A DNA stretch of 64,000 nucleotides from Hyphomicrobium sp. (GCA_017512425.1 JAFWGI010000016.1:62001-126000); one strand, 5' to 3'; positions 18,202-27,716 are shown, numbered from the stretch's first letter. Program-made: numbers and translations. The notes: generated from the sequence alone by a model not told the origin.

Positions 18202-19509
18202 TCATCGATGAAAAACGCGTTCCACAAATCTCAGCGCGGTCAGACTGACGAGAGCGGCCACACTGAGATAATAGCCGACATATGCAAGGCCGCCGTGTTC
18301 CGCGAGATATTGCGCGACAAGCGGAACCGGCGCGGCCCCGAGAATCCCGGCGATATTGAACGTCATCGAGGCGCCCGTGTATCTGACGCGCGGCGGAAAC
18401 AGCGATGGCAGAAACGCGCCGAGCGGACCGTAAACGAAACCCATCATCAAAAGAGCCAAAGATAGCCAGGCAAAAATCACAGCCGCATTACCGCTGCTCA
18501 GCATGGGCGCCAGCAGCAATCCGGTGATAACGGTGCCGACGCATCCCCAGGACAACACGGCGCGGGGAGACGTCAAATCCGACCACCAGCCGGAAAGACC
18601 GATGCCGATTGCCATGAACAGGATCGCGCCGAGTTGCAGCGTCAAGAAATGCTCTTTCGAAAATCCAAGTGTCTTGGTGCCGTAGCCAAGAGCAAAAGCG
18701 GTCGCGAGATAGAACGTCGCGAAGCAGGCGACGGCGGCGAACATCCCCGCAATCGTTTCGGGCAGGTGATTGCGAACAAGCTCCACGATAGGCACCTTCG
18801 GCGGGCGCGCCTCGGCAAGCGCCGCTTTGAATTCCGGTGTCTCAGTGAGTTTCAGCCGAACCCAGAGGCCGAGAACGACGAGGATGGCGGATGCGAGAAA
18901 CGGGATCCGCCAACCCCAACTGACGAATTGTTCCTGATCGAGAGTCAACCCCAGAATGAGAAACAGGCCGTTGGCCGCGATGAAGCCGACTGGCGCGCCG
19001 AACTGCGGGAACATGCCGAAGCGCGCCCGCATATGCGGCGGCGCGTTTTCAACCGCCAGAAGTGCCGCGCCACCCCATTCGCCGCCAAGCCCGATGCCCT
19101 GACAAAACCTCAAGATGCACAGCAGCAGCGCCGCGAGCCAACCAATGTCATTGTAGGTCGGAAGAAACGCGATAAGCGTCGTGGAAACGCCCATCAGCAA
19201 CAGCGAGGCAACAAGAGTCGACTTGCGCCCGATGCGATCACCAAAGTGACCGAACAGCCACGCGCCAAGCGGACGAGCAAGAAACGCTAGCCCGAACGTC
19301 GCGTATGCCGAAAGCAATTGCGCCGTTGGCGAAACGTCGGGAAAGAAAAGCGGTCCAAAGACGAGCGATGCCGCCGTTGCATAGATATAAAAATCGTAGA
19401 ACTCGACAGCAGTCCCGACAAGGCTGGCTGTCAGAATTCGTGCCTTACTTGGCCTGGCGTCCTGCGTGATAGGCAACGATCGTGTCCCCCTAATTTTTGC
19501 ACGAGGCAT
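18202..19509 (-). CDS. MHS-family major facilitator transporter
   Basis: This 435-residue inner-membrane protein belongs to the metabolite:H+ symporter (MHS) branch of the major facilitator superfamily. It shows about 12 hydrophobic segments and the family marks ASLVGTAVEFYDFYIYATAASLVF at the N-terminus, FGHFGDRIGRKSTL in loop 2-3 and RFCQGIGLGGEWGGAALL. Related transporters carry citrate, 2-oxoglutarate, shikimate or proline. I take the ATG at 19509, which leaves a short cytoplasmic leader; the frame is open for 22 more codons upstream. It converges on the hydroxy-acid oxidase gene and is the last core-like gene before the integrase region. Confidence 0.85.
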   Translation of the reverse strand: MPRAKIRGTRSLPITQDARPSKARILTASLVGTAVEFYDFYIYATAASLVFGPLFFPDVSPTAQLLSAYATFGLAFLARPLGAWLFGHFGDRIGRKSTLVASLLLMGVSTTLIAFLPTYNDIGWLAALLLCILRFCQGIGLGGEWGGAALLAVENAPPHMRARFGMFPQFGAPVGFIAANGLFLILGLTLDQEQFVSWGWRIPFLASAILVVLGLWVRLKLTETPEFKAALAEARPPKVPIVELVRNHLPETIAGMFAAVACFATFYLATAFALGYGTKTLGFSKEHFLTLQLGAILFMAIGIGLSGWWSDLTSPRAVLSWGCVGTVITGLLLAPMLSSGNAAVIFAWLSLALLMMGFVYGPLGAFLPSLFPPRVRYTGASMTFNIAGILGAAPVPLVAQYLAEHGGLAYVGYYLSVAALVSLTALRFVERVFHR

Positions 19510-19697
19510 GACGCGCCATGGCGCTCGGGTCAAGCGGAGGGGGTTAATTGAACGCATCGATGATGCAGCAGGCACCGGTGGCCGCGACCTTAGCGCTGGC
19601 GCACGTTTAATCCTTGGCGAACGCGCCGTTCAAAAAAAACTTCTGCCAAATGCCGACGAAGTTCTTATTGCAGAACTGGACGAGCTAACATTTGCGG

Positions 19698-20084
19698 ATG
19701 TCTGACCCTCATAGCGGCACCGACGATCTTCTGATGAAAGCACGCAAGCCAGTCGTCCCACGAGTCCTCCGTTTGCGAGACGCACCAGGTTACCTCGGCA
19801 TGGACAAAAACCGATTCAACTCATTGGTTCGCCCTGCAGTTACGCAAGTAAAAATAGGTACGCAGGGAATTGGTTTCGACCGGCTTGAACTTGATGCTTG
19901 GTTCGAAGAGTATAAATCCCGCAACGGGCGTCCCGCTCAGAAAGGTGAAATCACATGGGACGCAAGCGAATATCCGGACTCATCAAGCGGTCCGGGATTT
20001 GGCATATCGACAAAACCATCCTCGGGCGGAGAGTTTGCCAAAGCACTGGCACAGATCAACTCGAAGAAGCGGAAAGGCACCTAG
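19698..20084 (+). CDS. AlpA-like/excisionase-type DNA-binding protein
   Basis: This protein of about 128 residues has a region resembling winged-helix excisionase-type proteins (VLRLRDAPGYLGMDKNRFNSLVRPAVTQVKIG, then QGIGFDRLELDAWFEEY). Proteins of this kind are regularly encoded immediately before the phage-type integrase found here, and the two genes overlap by about 130 bp in different frames, as they do here. It may act as a directionality or regulatory factor for excision. The start is uncertain: a TTG at 19692 and ATGs at 19698 and 19734 are possible. Assignment is by pattern and context. Confidence 0.65.
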   Translation: MSDPHSGTDDLLMKARKPVVPRVLRLRDAPGYLGMDKNRFNSLVRPAVTQVKIGTQGIGFDRLELDAWFEEYKSRNGRPAQKGEITWDASEYPDSSSGPGFGISTKPSSGGEFAKALAQINSKKRKGT

Positions 20085-21096
20085 CGCGAGTTATGGAAGA
20101 AACCCGCCTAGCTAAAGTTTATGTCGTTCGGCCTTCTCACACGTTTGAGCAGGCGGCTGCGAAGTTTGTGTTAGAGAACCAGCACAAGCGGAGCATTGGT
20201 GACGATGTGAGTAGGCTCAAAAAATTGTTGCCCTGGATCGGTTCACTTCCGATCGATAGGCTACATCGCGGCTCACTCCAACCTTGGATAGATTCGAGAC
20301 GTCGCGATGGAGCAAAGACGGGCACGATAAATCATGGTCTTCAAGTTGTTCGCCGCATCATGAATCTCGCTGCCGGCGAATGGGTTGATGATCATGGGCT
20401 AACTTGGTTGCACGCAGCGCCTAAGACCAAACTCCTTGCAAACGGGGATAAGCAAAAACCCTATCCTTTGAGCTGGGTTGAGCAGCAGGCGTTGTTTAGT
20501 TTTCTTCCGGCTCACCTCGTTGATATGGCGATGTTTGCTGTAAACACCGGCTGTCGTGACGCCGAAATCTGTCAGCTTCGGTGGGAATGGAAGTTGAAGT
20601 TTCCGCACTACAGACTTCAATTTTCATCATTCCTCGCGACTTTGTTAAGCACGGGGAGGAACGTCTTGTCGTTCTGAACCGCGTTGCCAAAGCCGTCATC
20701 GATGCTCGTCGTGGGATCGATCCGGAGTTTGTGTTCACGTACCAAGGTCGCCCACTTGGCTACATCTTAAACTCTGCTTGGCGCGCCGCGCGCGAGAAAG
20801 CAGATTTGGCTCACGTCCGAGTGCACGACCTTAAGCACACGTTTGGCCGTCGCTTGAGGGCGGCAGGCGTAAGCTTTGAGGACCGTCAAGATTTGCTCGG
20901 GCATCGTTCGGGACGGATTACGACGCACTACTCGGCGGCGGAACTTAGTAGACTATTGGCTTCTGCAAATAGCGTTTGTGATCAGGACGAAACGAAGCCC
21001 GAACTGCTCGTGATGCGAGGATCGCTTTACGGCGATTCACGCAAAATTCACGCAGCGACTGCCTCGTCTCACTGCAAGCCTGAACTAAGTACCTGA
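19955..21096 (+). pseudogene. tyrosine integrase disrupted by a frameshift
   Basis: The first part (19955 to about 20590) carries the start, the SAM-like N-terminal DNA-binding region and the first catalytic Arg (NTGCRDAEICQLRWEW). At about 20590 the frame must shift by one base to continue as EVEVSALQTSIFIIP. This second part carries HDLKHTFGRRLRAAG, LLGHRSGRITTHYS with the nucleophilic Tyr, and the C-terminus. One base missing from a ggaatgg[g]aag context explains the break. The HxxK in place of HxxR appears to be normal for this family. The enzyme is probably inactive unless the shift is a sequencing error or is bypassed. It marks the left side of the accessory region. Confidence 0.8.
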
Positions 21097-21138
21097 AAGA
21101 GTTGGCTGTGGAGGCAGTCTGGCGCAAACGCGTCTCAA

Positions 21139-21312
21139 TAACAGGGTATTTTTGCGGTTTCCGGGCTTGAAATGCGCCAAGAATTCGCCATTTTACACAA
21201 TATATCAGGCACTTAAGTGACCATTTTTCTGCGGAATTATCAGGGAATTTTGCGGAGAGAACAGCGACCGATGAGCCGGGAACAGGGCGCGTTGCGCCGA
21301 TAACAGGGAGGC
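21139..21312. repeat. cluster of ACAGGG-type repeats after the integrase
   Basis: Downstream of the integrase are repeated units: acagggtatttttgcgg (21141-21157), tcagggaattttgcgg (about 21240-21255), aacagggcgcgttgcg (about 21281-21296) and taacagggagg (about 21301-21311). The first two are nearly identical. Such spaced copies next to an integrase could be arm-type binding sites or part of the attachment site. That function is inferred. Confidence 0.45.
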
Positions 21313-21350
21313 ATAAAACCCTGCAGCTCTCGGACCCCACCGCTACCGGT

Positions 21351-21719
21351 CTATTGCGCCCGTTTCTCCAAAGCCCGATCGAGTTCGACCAATGACGCGG
21401 CAAGGCAGCTGCGGAGGTCTTCGAGGTTCACCACCGTCACTGCCTCGCGGCGGCCAGCTAAGTAGAGGACAGCGCTGAGTGCTGCATCGGAATGGCGAAT
21501 GACATCGATGAGATGTTGCCCTCGCGGTCCGCTTGTCCCAGCCAGCCAATTTTTAATCGTGCGCTCGTTTGCTGTCGTCCACTGACCAATCGTCTTAACC
21601 GCGCGATTTGAGCCACCGAGTTCTGAGCGCAGGGCCAGACTTATCGCGGTTGCATAGCTTACCTCGTTTTCAGTCGCTTGCGAGCGGGACGGAAAATTCT
21701 TGCCCTTCTTAGGAAACAT
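21351..21719 (-). CDS. element-associated putative HTH protein
   Basis: This 122-residue protein (start ATG 21719, MFPKKGKN) contains a segment typical of small proteins on alphaproteobacterial mobile elements: YATAISLALRSELGGSNRAVKTIGQWTTANERTIKNWLAGTSGPRGQHLIDVIRHSD. This looks like a helix-turn-helix with the helix NERTIKNWLAG contacting DNA. The C-terminal third (LEDLRSCLAASLVELDRAL) may be a short helical dimerization region. It is encoded divergently from the serine recombinase operon and might repress it. Its function is not established. Confidence 0.6.
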   Translation of the reverse strand: MFPKKGKNFPSRSQATENEVSYATAISLALRSELGGSNRAVKTIGQWTTANERTIKNWLAGTSGPRGQHLIDVIRHSDAALSAVLYLAGRREAVTVVNLEDLRSCLAASLVELDRALEKRAQ

Positions 21720-21875
21720 ATTTCCGGTCCTCCGCGAGTAAGCTGGCTGAGGCGGGGCCGAATGCGGACCGCCGACCAATTCATCCTCGCGTTGAAGTTT
21801 CACCTTCTCCTGGCGGCGCGGCGCTCAGGTCGACCGAAATGAACAACGGGAAGGGCTCACAGTAAGGACGCCGCA

Positions 21876-23399
21876 ATGGTAGAGCGTGCGGTTGAGTATG
21901 TGCGTATGTCGACAGAGCACCAGCGCTACTCGACGGAAAATCAGTCGGACGTGATCCGGCAATATGCTGCCAAGCGCGGAATCGAGATCGTTCGAACGTA
22001 TGCCGACGCAGGAAAAAGCGGATTGCGCCTTGAAGGGCGCGATGCCCTGAAACGGTTAATCGAGGACGTACAGCAAGGTCGCGCCGATTTTACAACCATC
22101 CTGGTCTACGACGTCAGTCGATGGGGTCGCTTTCAGGACGCCGACGAGAGTGCCTACTACGAGTACATCTGCAAACGGGCGGGCATCGCCGTCCAATACT
22201 GCGCCGAGCAATTTGACAATGACGGCAGTCCCGTCTCGACGATCGTCAAAGGCGTCAAACGCGCAATGGCCGGCGAGTACAGCCGGGAACTCTCAACAAA
22301 GGTTTTTGCCGGCCAGTGCCGTCTGATCGAACTGGGGTTCAGGCAAGGTGGAGCGCCAGGTTTTGGGTTGCGGCGCTGCCTGATCGATCAAGGCGCCACT
22401 GTGAAGGGGCGGCTCGCCCGCGGCGAGCATAAGAGTATTCAAACCGACCGCGTGATCTTAGTCCCCGGACCCGAAGAAGAAATCGAGATTGTGCGGTGGA
22501 TCTACCGCTCTTTCACGAACGACGGAAAATCAGAGCGCGAGATCGCGACCGAGCTCAACGAAAGGCGCATCCCCACCGATCTTGACCGCCCATGGACGCG
22601 CGCGACGGTCCATCAGGTTCTGATCAACGAAAAATACATCGGCAACAACGTCTGGAATCGAAGCTCATTCAAGCTCAAGAAGAAGCACGTACGCAACAGC
22701 CCGGACACTTGGCTCCGCGCCAAAGGCGTCTTCGAACCGATTGTCGATCATGATGTGTTCGAAGCAGCTCAGGCTGTCATCCGCGAACGATCCATTCGCC
22801 TTTCGAACGATGAGCTACTTGAGATCCTGCGCCGCTTGCTCCAGCGAAACGGCTATCTGTCAGGCCTGATCATCGACGAAGCTGATGCCACGCCGTCCAG
22901 CGGCGCCTATCAATCTCGATTTGGCAGTTTGCTGAGAGCGTATCAGTTGGTCGGGTTCACACCGGACCGCGACTACAGATACATCGAGATCAACCGTGAA
23001 CTTCGTAGAATGCACCCAGAGGTGGTTGCCGAGGTGATTGCTGGCGTAGAGCAGGCTGGCGGTACAGTCGAGCAAGACCAGACGACGGACGTGCTCACGA
23101 TCAATGACGAGTTTACGTCGTCAATCGTCGTTGTTCGCTGCAAGGAAAGCGCGGCGGGATCGCTGCGTTGGCACATTCGGCTTGATGCTGGGTTGATGAC
23201 CGATCTCACGGTCGCCGTGCGCTTGGACCAGAACAACAAACACCCACTGGACTACTACTTGCTGCCGGCTCTTGACATGTCCCTGCCGAGGCTGCGCCTT
23301 GCCGAAAACAACGGCATTTCGATCGATAGCTATCGGTTCGAAAGTTTGGAAGCATTTTTCGATCTGGCCGCGCGCGTAAATCTTTCGGAGGTTGCCTGA
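21876..23399 (+). CDS. large serine recombinase
   Basis: This 507-residue protein has an N-terminal resolvase catalytic domain with the nucleophile Ser12 in YVRMSTEHQ and conserved Arg residues in VSRWGRF and GEYSRELSTKV. A recombinase domain follows at about residues 190-290 (SEREIATELNERRIPTDLDRPWTRATVHQVLINEKYIGN). The C-terminal 200 residues have no clear zinc ribbon. Its stop overlaps the start of the next gene (TGATG), and the following ParB-like gene overlaps by 4 bp again, so three genes form one operon. It may act as an integrase for the accessory region or as part of a three-protein DNA-handling unit. Confidence 0.85.
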   Translation: MVERAVEYVRMSTEHQRYSTENQSDVIRQYAAKRGIEIVRTYADAGKSGLRLEGRDALKRLIEDVQQGRADFTTILVYDVSRWGRFQDADESAYYEYICKRAGIAVQYCAEQFDNDGSPVSTIVKGVKRAMAGEYSRELSTKVFAGQCRLIELGFRQGGAPGFGLRRCLIDQGATVKGRLARGEHKSIQTDRVILVPGPEEEIEIVRWIYRSFTNDGKSEREIATELNERRIPTDLDRPWTRATVHQVLINEKYIGNNVWNRSSFKLKKKHVRNSPDTWLRAKGVFEPIVDHDVFEAAQAVIRERSIRLSNDELLEILRRLLQRNGYLSGLIIDEADATPSSGAYQSRFGSLLRAYQLVGFTPDRDYRYIEINRELRRMHPEVVAEVIAGVEQAGGTVEQDQTTDVLTINDEFTSSIVVVRCKESAAGSLRWHIRLDAGLMTDLTVAVRLDQNNKHPLDYYLLPALDMSLPRLRLAENNGISIDSYRFESLEAFFDLAARVNLSEVA

Positions 23400-24292
23400 T
23401 GATTCAACACGATCAAGGAAAAATCGTCGAGGCGATTCCGATCGATCTGATTACCGTTATCAATCCAAGAGTTCGGAATCGTAAGTCATTTAGAGACATC
23501 GTCGACAATATTTCTGAACTTGGCTTAAAGAAGCCGATCACAGTTTCGCGAAGAGATGGACCTGACGGACTGTGTTATGATCTGATCTGCGGGCAGGGCC
23601 GGCTCGAAGCGTATCGCTCGCTTGGTCAGACGACTATTCCGGCGATCGTTCGAGTGGCTGAGACGGAAGACTGTCTCATACAAAGTCTGGTCGAGAATTG
23701 CGCGCGGCGAAAACATGATCCCGTGAGCTTGCTACACGATATCGGATCTTTGAAGCATCGTGGCTATGCGGACGCCCAGATCGCAAAAAAGACGGGCCTG
23801 ACGGTCGCCTACGTGAAGTGTGTCATCCACCTGCTCGAAAAGGGCGAGCAGCGACTTCTGAGTGCGGTGGAAACGGGGAAAATTCCGATTACGGTCGCCA
23901 TGGACATAGCTGACTCAGAAGACCTTGATGTTCAGACTGCTCTAAGGACGGCATATGAGAAAAACCTGCTCCGAGGGCGCAAGCTTATGAATGCCAAGCA
24001 TCTCATTGAGCAGAGATTGAGAAGCGGTAAAGGGTCTTTCGCAAAGCGGAAGAGCGATACAACCACGACGCCGGACGCGGTCTATAGGGCTTATCGAGAC
24101 GATGCCTACCGCAAGCAGATCTTGATCCAAAAGGCCGACGCGACCAATGGAAACTTGATGTTCGCGACCGAGGCGCTTCGTTCTTTGCTAGCCAACGAGA
24201 ACTTCGTCACGCTGCTTCGGGCTGAAAAGCTCGACAACCTGCCACGGAATTTGGCGAACCGCATTCGTAATCCGGAAACGACCTCATCATGA
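23399..24292 (+). CDS. ParB-like protein 1 of recombinase operon
   Basis: This 297-residue protein has a ParB/Srx N-terminal fold (IPIDLITVINPRVRN, ISELGLKKPITVSRR, ICGQGRLEAYRSLG, VENCARRKHDPVSLLHDI) at residues about 8-110. A ParB-type helix-turn-helix follows (YADAQIAKKTGLTVAYVKCVIHLLEKGE). Chromosomal ParB is normally paired with ParA; no ParA gene is nearby. The gene is coupled to the upstream serine recombinase and the downstream second ParB-like gene. The three together recur in Hyphomicrobiales as far as I recall, but I know of no defined role. DNA binding at specific sites to guide the recombinase is a reasonable inference. Confidence 0.8.
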   Translation: MIQHDQGKIVEAIPIDLITVINPRVRNRKSFRDIVDNISELGLKKPITVSRRDGPDGLCYDLICGQGRLEAYRSLGQTTIPAIVRVAETEDCLIQSLVENCARRKHDPVSLLHDIGSLKHRGYADAQIAKKTGLTVAYVKCVIHLLEKGEQRLLSAVETGKIPITVAMDIADSEDLDVQTALRTAYEKNLLRGRKLMNAKHLIEQRLRSGKGSFAKRKSDTTTTPDAVYRAYRDDAYRKQILIQKADATNGNLMFATEALRSLLANENFVTLLRAEKLDNLPRNLANRIRNPETTSS

Positions 24293-25188
24293 CGGCCGCA
24301 TGTGAAACAAACCAAGTCAAGATGGCTTTCGAAGCGGAAAGCGTTCGTCTCCCGATCGCAGATATTCAGCCGCTGCGCATCGTGACGCCGTCGATGAAAG
24401 CCAGCCGGAAATACAATCAAATCAGCGTATCGATCGGGGAGGTCGGGCTTGTCGAGCCGCCGGTCGTGGCGCGAGATCGCGGAAGTAAGGGAAAATATCT
24501 GCTACTCGACGGCCATTTGCGGATCGAGATCTTGAAGGACTTGGGGGAAGTGGACGTCCTGTGCCTGATTTCAACAGACGACGAGGCGTTCACATACAAC
24601 AAGCGGATAAGCCGCCTTGCGATCTTCCAAGAGCACAAGATGATCGTGAAAGCAATCGAGCGTGGCGTTTCCGAGCAGCGCCTCGCCAAGGCATTAGATG
24701 TCGATATTCCTTCGCTGAGAGCGAAAGCCAGATTGCTAGTCGGCATCTGTCCAGAGGTCGCGGATTTACTCAAGGACAAGCACATATCACTTCATGCGGT
24801 GACCATGCTGAAGCGAATGGTTCCGTTGCGCCAGATCGAGGCCGCGGAGCTGATGATCGCCATGAACAAGTTCACCGGAAACTATGCCCGATCGCTTTTG
24901 GCGGCGACGCCTCGCACGCAGCTGACTGAACCGGAGAAGGTACGACAGGTAAAAGGGTTGACAGAGAAGCAGGTCGCCTTGATGCAGCGCGAATCCGCCA
25001 ATCTCGATCGGCAGTTTAAACTGATCGAGAAATCCTACGGCACCGACCATCTCGATCTTGTGCTGGTCAACGGTTACATCGCCAAGCTTCTGGCCAATGC
25101 AAAGGTCGTCCGGTTCTTGGCGCAGCACTACGCCGATATCCTCGTCGAATTCCAGAAACTCGTAGAAGCGAAACCGGGTTCGGCCTGA
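24289..25188 (+). CDS. ParB-like protein 2 (RepB C-terminal type) of recombinase operon
   Basis: This 299-residue protein has a diverged ParB N-terminal domain (VRLPIADIQPLRIVTPSM, ISVSIGEVGLVEPPVVARD, LLLDGHLRIEILKDLG) and a helix-turn-helix region (SEQRLAKALDVDIPSLRAKARLL). The C-terminal part (FTGNYARSLLAATPRTQLTEPEKV and on) resembles the C-terminal domain of plasmid partition protein RepB. It overlaps the preceding gene by 4 bp. The arginine-rich ParB nucleotide-binding box is degenerate (DGHLRIE), so CTP binding is doubtful. It closes the three-gene operon. Confidence 0.75.
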   Translation: MTAACETNQVKMAFEAESVRLPIADIQPLRIVTPSMKASRKYNQISVSIGEVGLVEPPVVARDRGSKGKYLLLDGHLRIEILKDLGEVDVLCLISTDDEAFTYNKRISRLAIFQEHKMIVKAIERGVSEQRLAKALDVDIPSLRAKARLLVGICPEVADLLKDKHISLHAVTMLKRMVPLRQIEAAELMIAMNKFTGNYARSLLAATPRTQLTEPEKVRQVKGLTEKQVALMQRESANLDRQFKLIEKSYGTDHLDLVLVNGYIAKLLANAKVVRFLAQHYADILVEFQKLVEAKPGSA

Positions 25189-25599
25189 AGCGGTTCAACG
25201 TGGAAATGATGGTGATGGGGACCCGGACCCATAAGCGCGGGGACCGCGGGAGACGCCGCACTAAGATGCGGATCAATCGTGGTGATGGGGATGGCGGCGA
25301 ACCCGCTCGGAGCCCATCCTTGGCCGGCGAATTACATTCAATTTCCATGTACTACTGCATTCTTGCGCTAACCCATTTTTTTGCGCGAGGCCGTCGTCGG
25401 CATCAAAGTCCCATGATCACAGGACAACCGTTAATGTGGCTGCACATCTTTAAATTCTCAGAGTGACACACTCCTCAGACGGCTAAACGACCACGCATTC
25501 CGTTGGCGCCGCGGGTCAAGGTGATAAACCAATGAAATCCAACGAACCGGTCCCCCTTAACCGTACGGTGGTTGGCACGTGACGTGCTTAACGACGAGC
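25189..25599. other. 411-bp non-coding region
   Basis: Nothing gene-like is seen here between the second ParB-like gene and the hypothetical gene at 25600. The left half is GC-rich with repeated gatgggga-type runs (gtgatggggac near 25210 and gtgatggggat near 25280). No clear terminator or promoter could be picked out. Confidence 0.35.
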
Positions 25600-26286
25600 A
25601 TGACACAGAGCGATCCAAGCAAGTCGGGAGCAAAAAGTAGGCGTCCGTTAGGCAAGCGCCCAGCAGCCGATGCTCCTGCGCAAACAAGTTCTTTCGGTTG
25701 CGACAATTCCAATCTGCAGGCAATCGGGTCGACCGAGGGCGACGCCTTTTTGGCCGAATGGGCTATCGGCGGAACCGGGCCTCTAATGGCGCGGGTTCGA
25801 CGTGAGCACCAAGCCGTCGAGCCATTGATCAATCCAGCGACGCGGCAAGAACTGGCCCAGCTTGTCGACCATTTTTGGGATCGACCTTTGCCGATTGAGC
25901 TTCGCGCGGTGCTGCTGAATGAACTATGTGGTCGACGCAAGCGGAAGACAGGTCCGAAATCCGCGGCCACGACATTCGAGCAGATGCAGGACCTTCTCCT
26001 ACTACCGATCTACGAGACAGGGATTGAGAGAGGCGAAAAGCTTCGCGAATGGTTACTGAAGCGCAGCACGACGCAAAAGCGTAATGCTACTCAATACGAC
26101 ATCCCCACGTGTCAGCGTGTCGCTTGCCATCACGTCAAGAAGTGGCTGCCAAAGTTCGGGGACATGGAAGATGGGTCGCTTGCGAATTCTGTGACAAAAC
26201 GTCGAAATCGCGAACGGGCGCTTCAAGACCGACCTGCAGTGGCCCGTCTCAGAGCGCTCATCGAATTACTCGAGCAAACCGGATGA
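25600..26286 (+). CDS. hypothetical protein, 228 residues
   Basis: The likely start is the ATG at 25600 (MTQSDPSKSGAK); an earlier ATG adds seven residues. The protein has a low-complexity basic N-terminus, a central helical region (TRQELAQLVDHFWDRPLPIELRAVLLNELCG) and a basic C-terminal half (LREWLLKRSTTQKRNATQ, VTKRRNRERALQDRPAVARLRALIELLEQ). I do not recognise a family. The basic, helical character and its place 60 bp before the ParB-methyltransferase gene suggest a DNA-associated accessory protein. This is a weak inference. Confidence 0.5.
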   Translation: MTQSDPSKSGAKSRRPLGKRPAADAPAQTSSFGCDNSNLQAIGSTEGDAFLAEWAIGGTGPLMARVRREHQAVEPLINPATRQELAQLVDHFWDRPLPIELRAVLLNELCGRRKRKTGPKSAATTFEQMQDLLLLPIYETGIERGEKLREWLLKRSTTQKRNATQYDIPTCQRVACHHVKKWLPKFGDMEDGSLANSVTKRRNRERALQDRPAVARLRALIELLEQTG

Positions 26287-26348
26287 ATGCGAAGTATCGG
26301 CAAGGAGGGTAATTGAAGGGTCGATCCTAAACTTAGGAGCATCGACCC

Positions 26349-27716
26349 ATGCCGAAAGCTATGACCATCGAGCAGATGGCGCCTGACTGCCTCAAGCCCT
26401 ACACCCGCAACGCGCGAACGCACAGCCCGAAGCAAATCGCCGAGATCGCCGCCAGCATCAAGGCGTTCGGGTTCAACAATCCGGTCTTGATTGACCAGGA
26501 CAACGGCATCGTCGCCGGTCACGGTCGCGTCGAAGCTGCAAAGCTGCTCGGCCTCGCAACTGTGCCGACAATCCGGCTTGAGCATCTCTCGAACGCGCAG
26601 AAGCGCGCTTACATTCTTGCCGACAACAAACTTGCCGAGAAGGCCGGCTGGGACCGCGAGATCCTCGCGATCGAGTTGCAGAACTTGATGGAGTTCGAGC
26701 TTGATTTCGACATCTTGGCGACCGGCTTCGAAATGCCCGAGATCGACGTGCTGATCTCCGATCTCGAAGACAAGCCGCAAAAAGCCGATCCGGCTGATGC
26801 GGTACCTGCCCTCACCGGCCCGGCCATCACGCGGCTGGGCGACATCTGGCAGATCGGACCGCACCGTTTGATCTGTGGCGACTCGACCAAGCCGGAGACT
26901 TACGCGCAGCTTCTCGATGGCGAGACCGCGCAAATGGTCTTTACCGACCCGCCGTACAACGTGCGTATCGACGGCCACGTCAGCGGCCTCGGCAAGATCA
27001 AGCATCGCGAGTTCGCGATGGCCTCCGGCGAAATGACTGAGCTCGAGTTCGCGGGCTTCCTGAAGCTCGTCTTCGCGAACCTGGTCGGGGCCTCAGTCGA
27101 CGGCTCGATTCATTTCGTCGCGATGGACTGGCGGCACATCGCCGAGGTCATGACGGCCGCGGTCGGCACCTATGCCGAGTTCAAGAACCTCTGCGTCTGG
27201 TCGAAGACAAACGGCGGCATGGGCAGCCTCTACCGGTCTCAGCACGAGTTGTTCTTTGTCTTCAAGGCCGGTGCCGCGCCACACATCAACAACGTCGAGC
27301 TTGGCAAGCACGGCCGCTACCGCACGAACGTCTGGCAGTACGCCGGCGCCAACGCGTTCAGCGCGACCCGCGACGACGACCTCGCCGCGCATCCGACCGT
27401 CAAGCCGGTCGCGCTCGTGGTTGACGCAATCCTCGATTGTTCAAAGCGCAAGGGCATCGTGCTGGACGCTTTTGCGGGCTCTGGCACGACGCTCGTCGCT
27501 GCGCACAAGACCGGCCGACGCGGCTACGGCATCGAACTCGACCCGCACTACTGCGATGTCATTCTTCGCCGCATGGCCGCTATCGCCAAGCTTGACGCCG
27601 TTCTCGTCGCGACGGGCCAGTCGTTTGCCGCCATCGCCGAGCGCGGCGACGCAGCGCAAATCGACCATAGCGAGGCTCAGGAAGCGCCGTCTGTTGCAGC
27701 GGAGGCGGCCGAATGA
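26349..27716 (+). CDS. ParB-domain DNA methyltransferase (N4/N6 type)
   Basis: This 455-residue fusion has an N-terminal ParB/sulfiredoxin-like domain (residues about 10-110: NPVLIDQDNGIVAGHGRVEAAKLLG, RAYILADNKLAEKAGWD). A beta-class amino-methyltransferase domain follows, with catalytic DPPYNVR (about residue 200) and the AdoMet motif FAGSGTTLVAAHKTGRRGYGIELDPHYC (about 375-400). Such fused enzymes are common on prophages and mobile elements of alphaproteobacteria, often as orphan methylases. Its stop overlaps the next gene by 4 bp. A restriction endonuclease is encoded 1 kb downstream, but whether the two share specificity cannot be told from sequence. Confidence 0.9.
   Translation: MPKAMTIEQMAPDCLKPYTRNARTHSPKQIAEIAASIKAFGFNNPVLIDQDNGIVAGHGRVEAAKLLGLATVPTIRLEHLSNAQKRAYILADNKLAEKAGWDREILAIELQNLMEFELDFDILATGFEMPEIDVLISDLEDKPQKADPADAVPALTGPAITRLGDIWQIGPHRLICGDSTKPETYAQLLDGETAQMVFTDPPYNVRIDGHVSGLGKIKHREFAMASGEMTELEFAGFLKLVFANLVGASVDGSIHFVAMDWRHIAEVMTAAVGTYAEFKNLCVWSKTNGGMGSLYRSQHELFFVFKAGAAPHINNVELGKHGRYRTNVWQYAGANAFSATRDDDLAAHPTVKPVALVVDAILDCSKRKGIVLDAFAGSGTTLVAAHKTGRRGYGIELDPHYCDVILRRMAAIAKLDAVLVATGQSFAAIAERGDAAQIDHSEAQEAPSVAAEAAE

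Noticed and set aside
18208..19290. Long plus-strand frames opposite the MHS transporter gene
   Set aside because: The minus-strand protein has family motifs and membrane segments; the plus-strand translations are charged, low-complexity shadows.
25200..25466. An 88-codon plus-strand frame in the 25.2-25.6 kb gap
   Set aside because: Low-complexity Arg/Gly-rich start, no ribosome site, no family resemblance.
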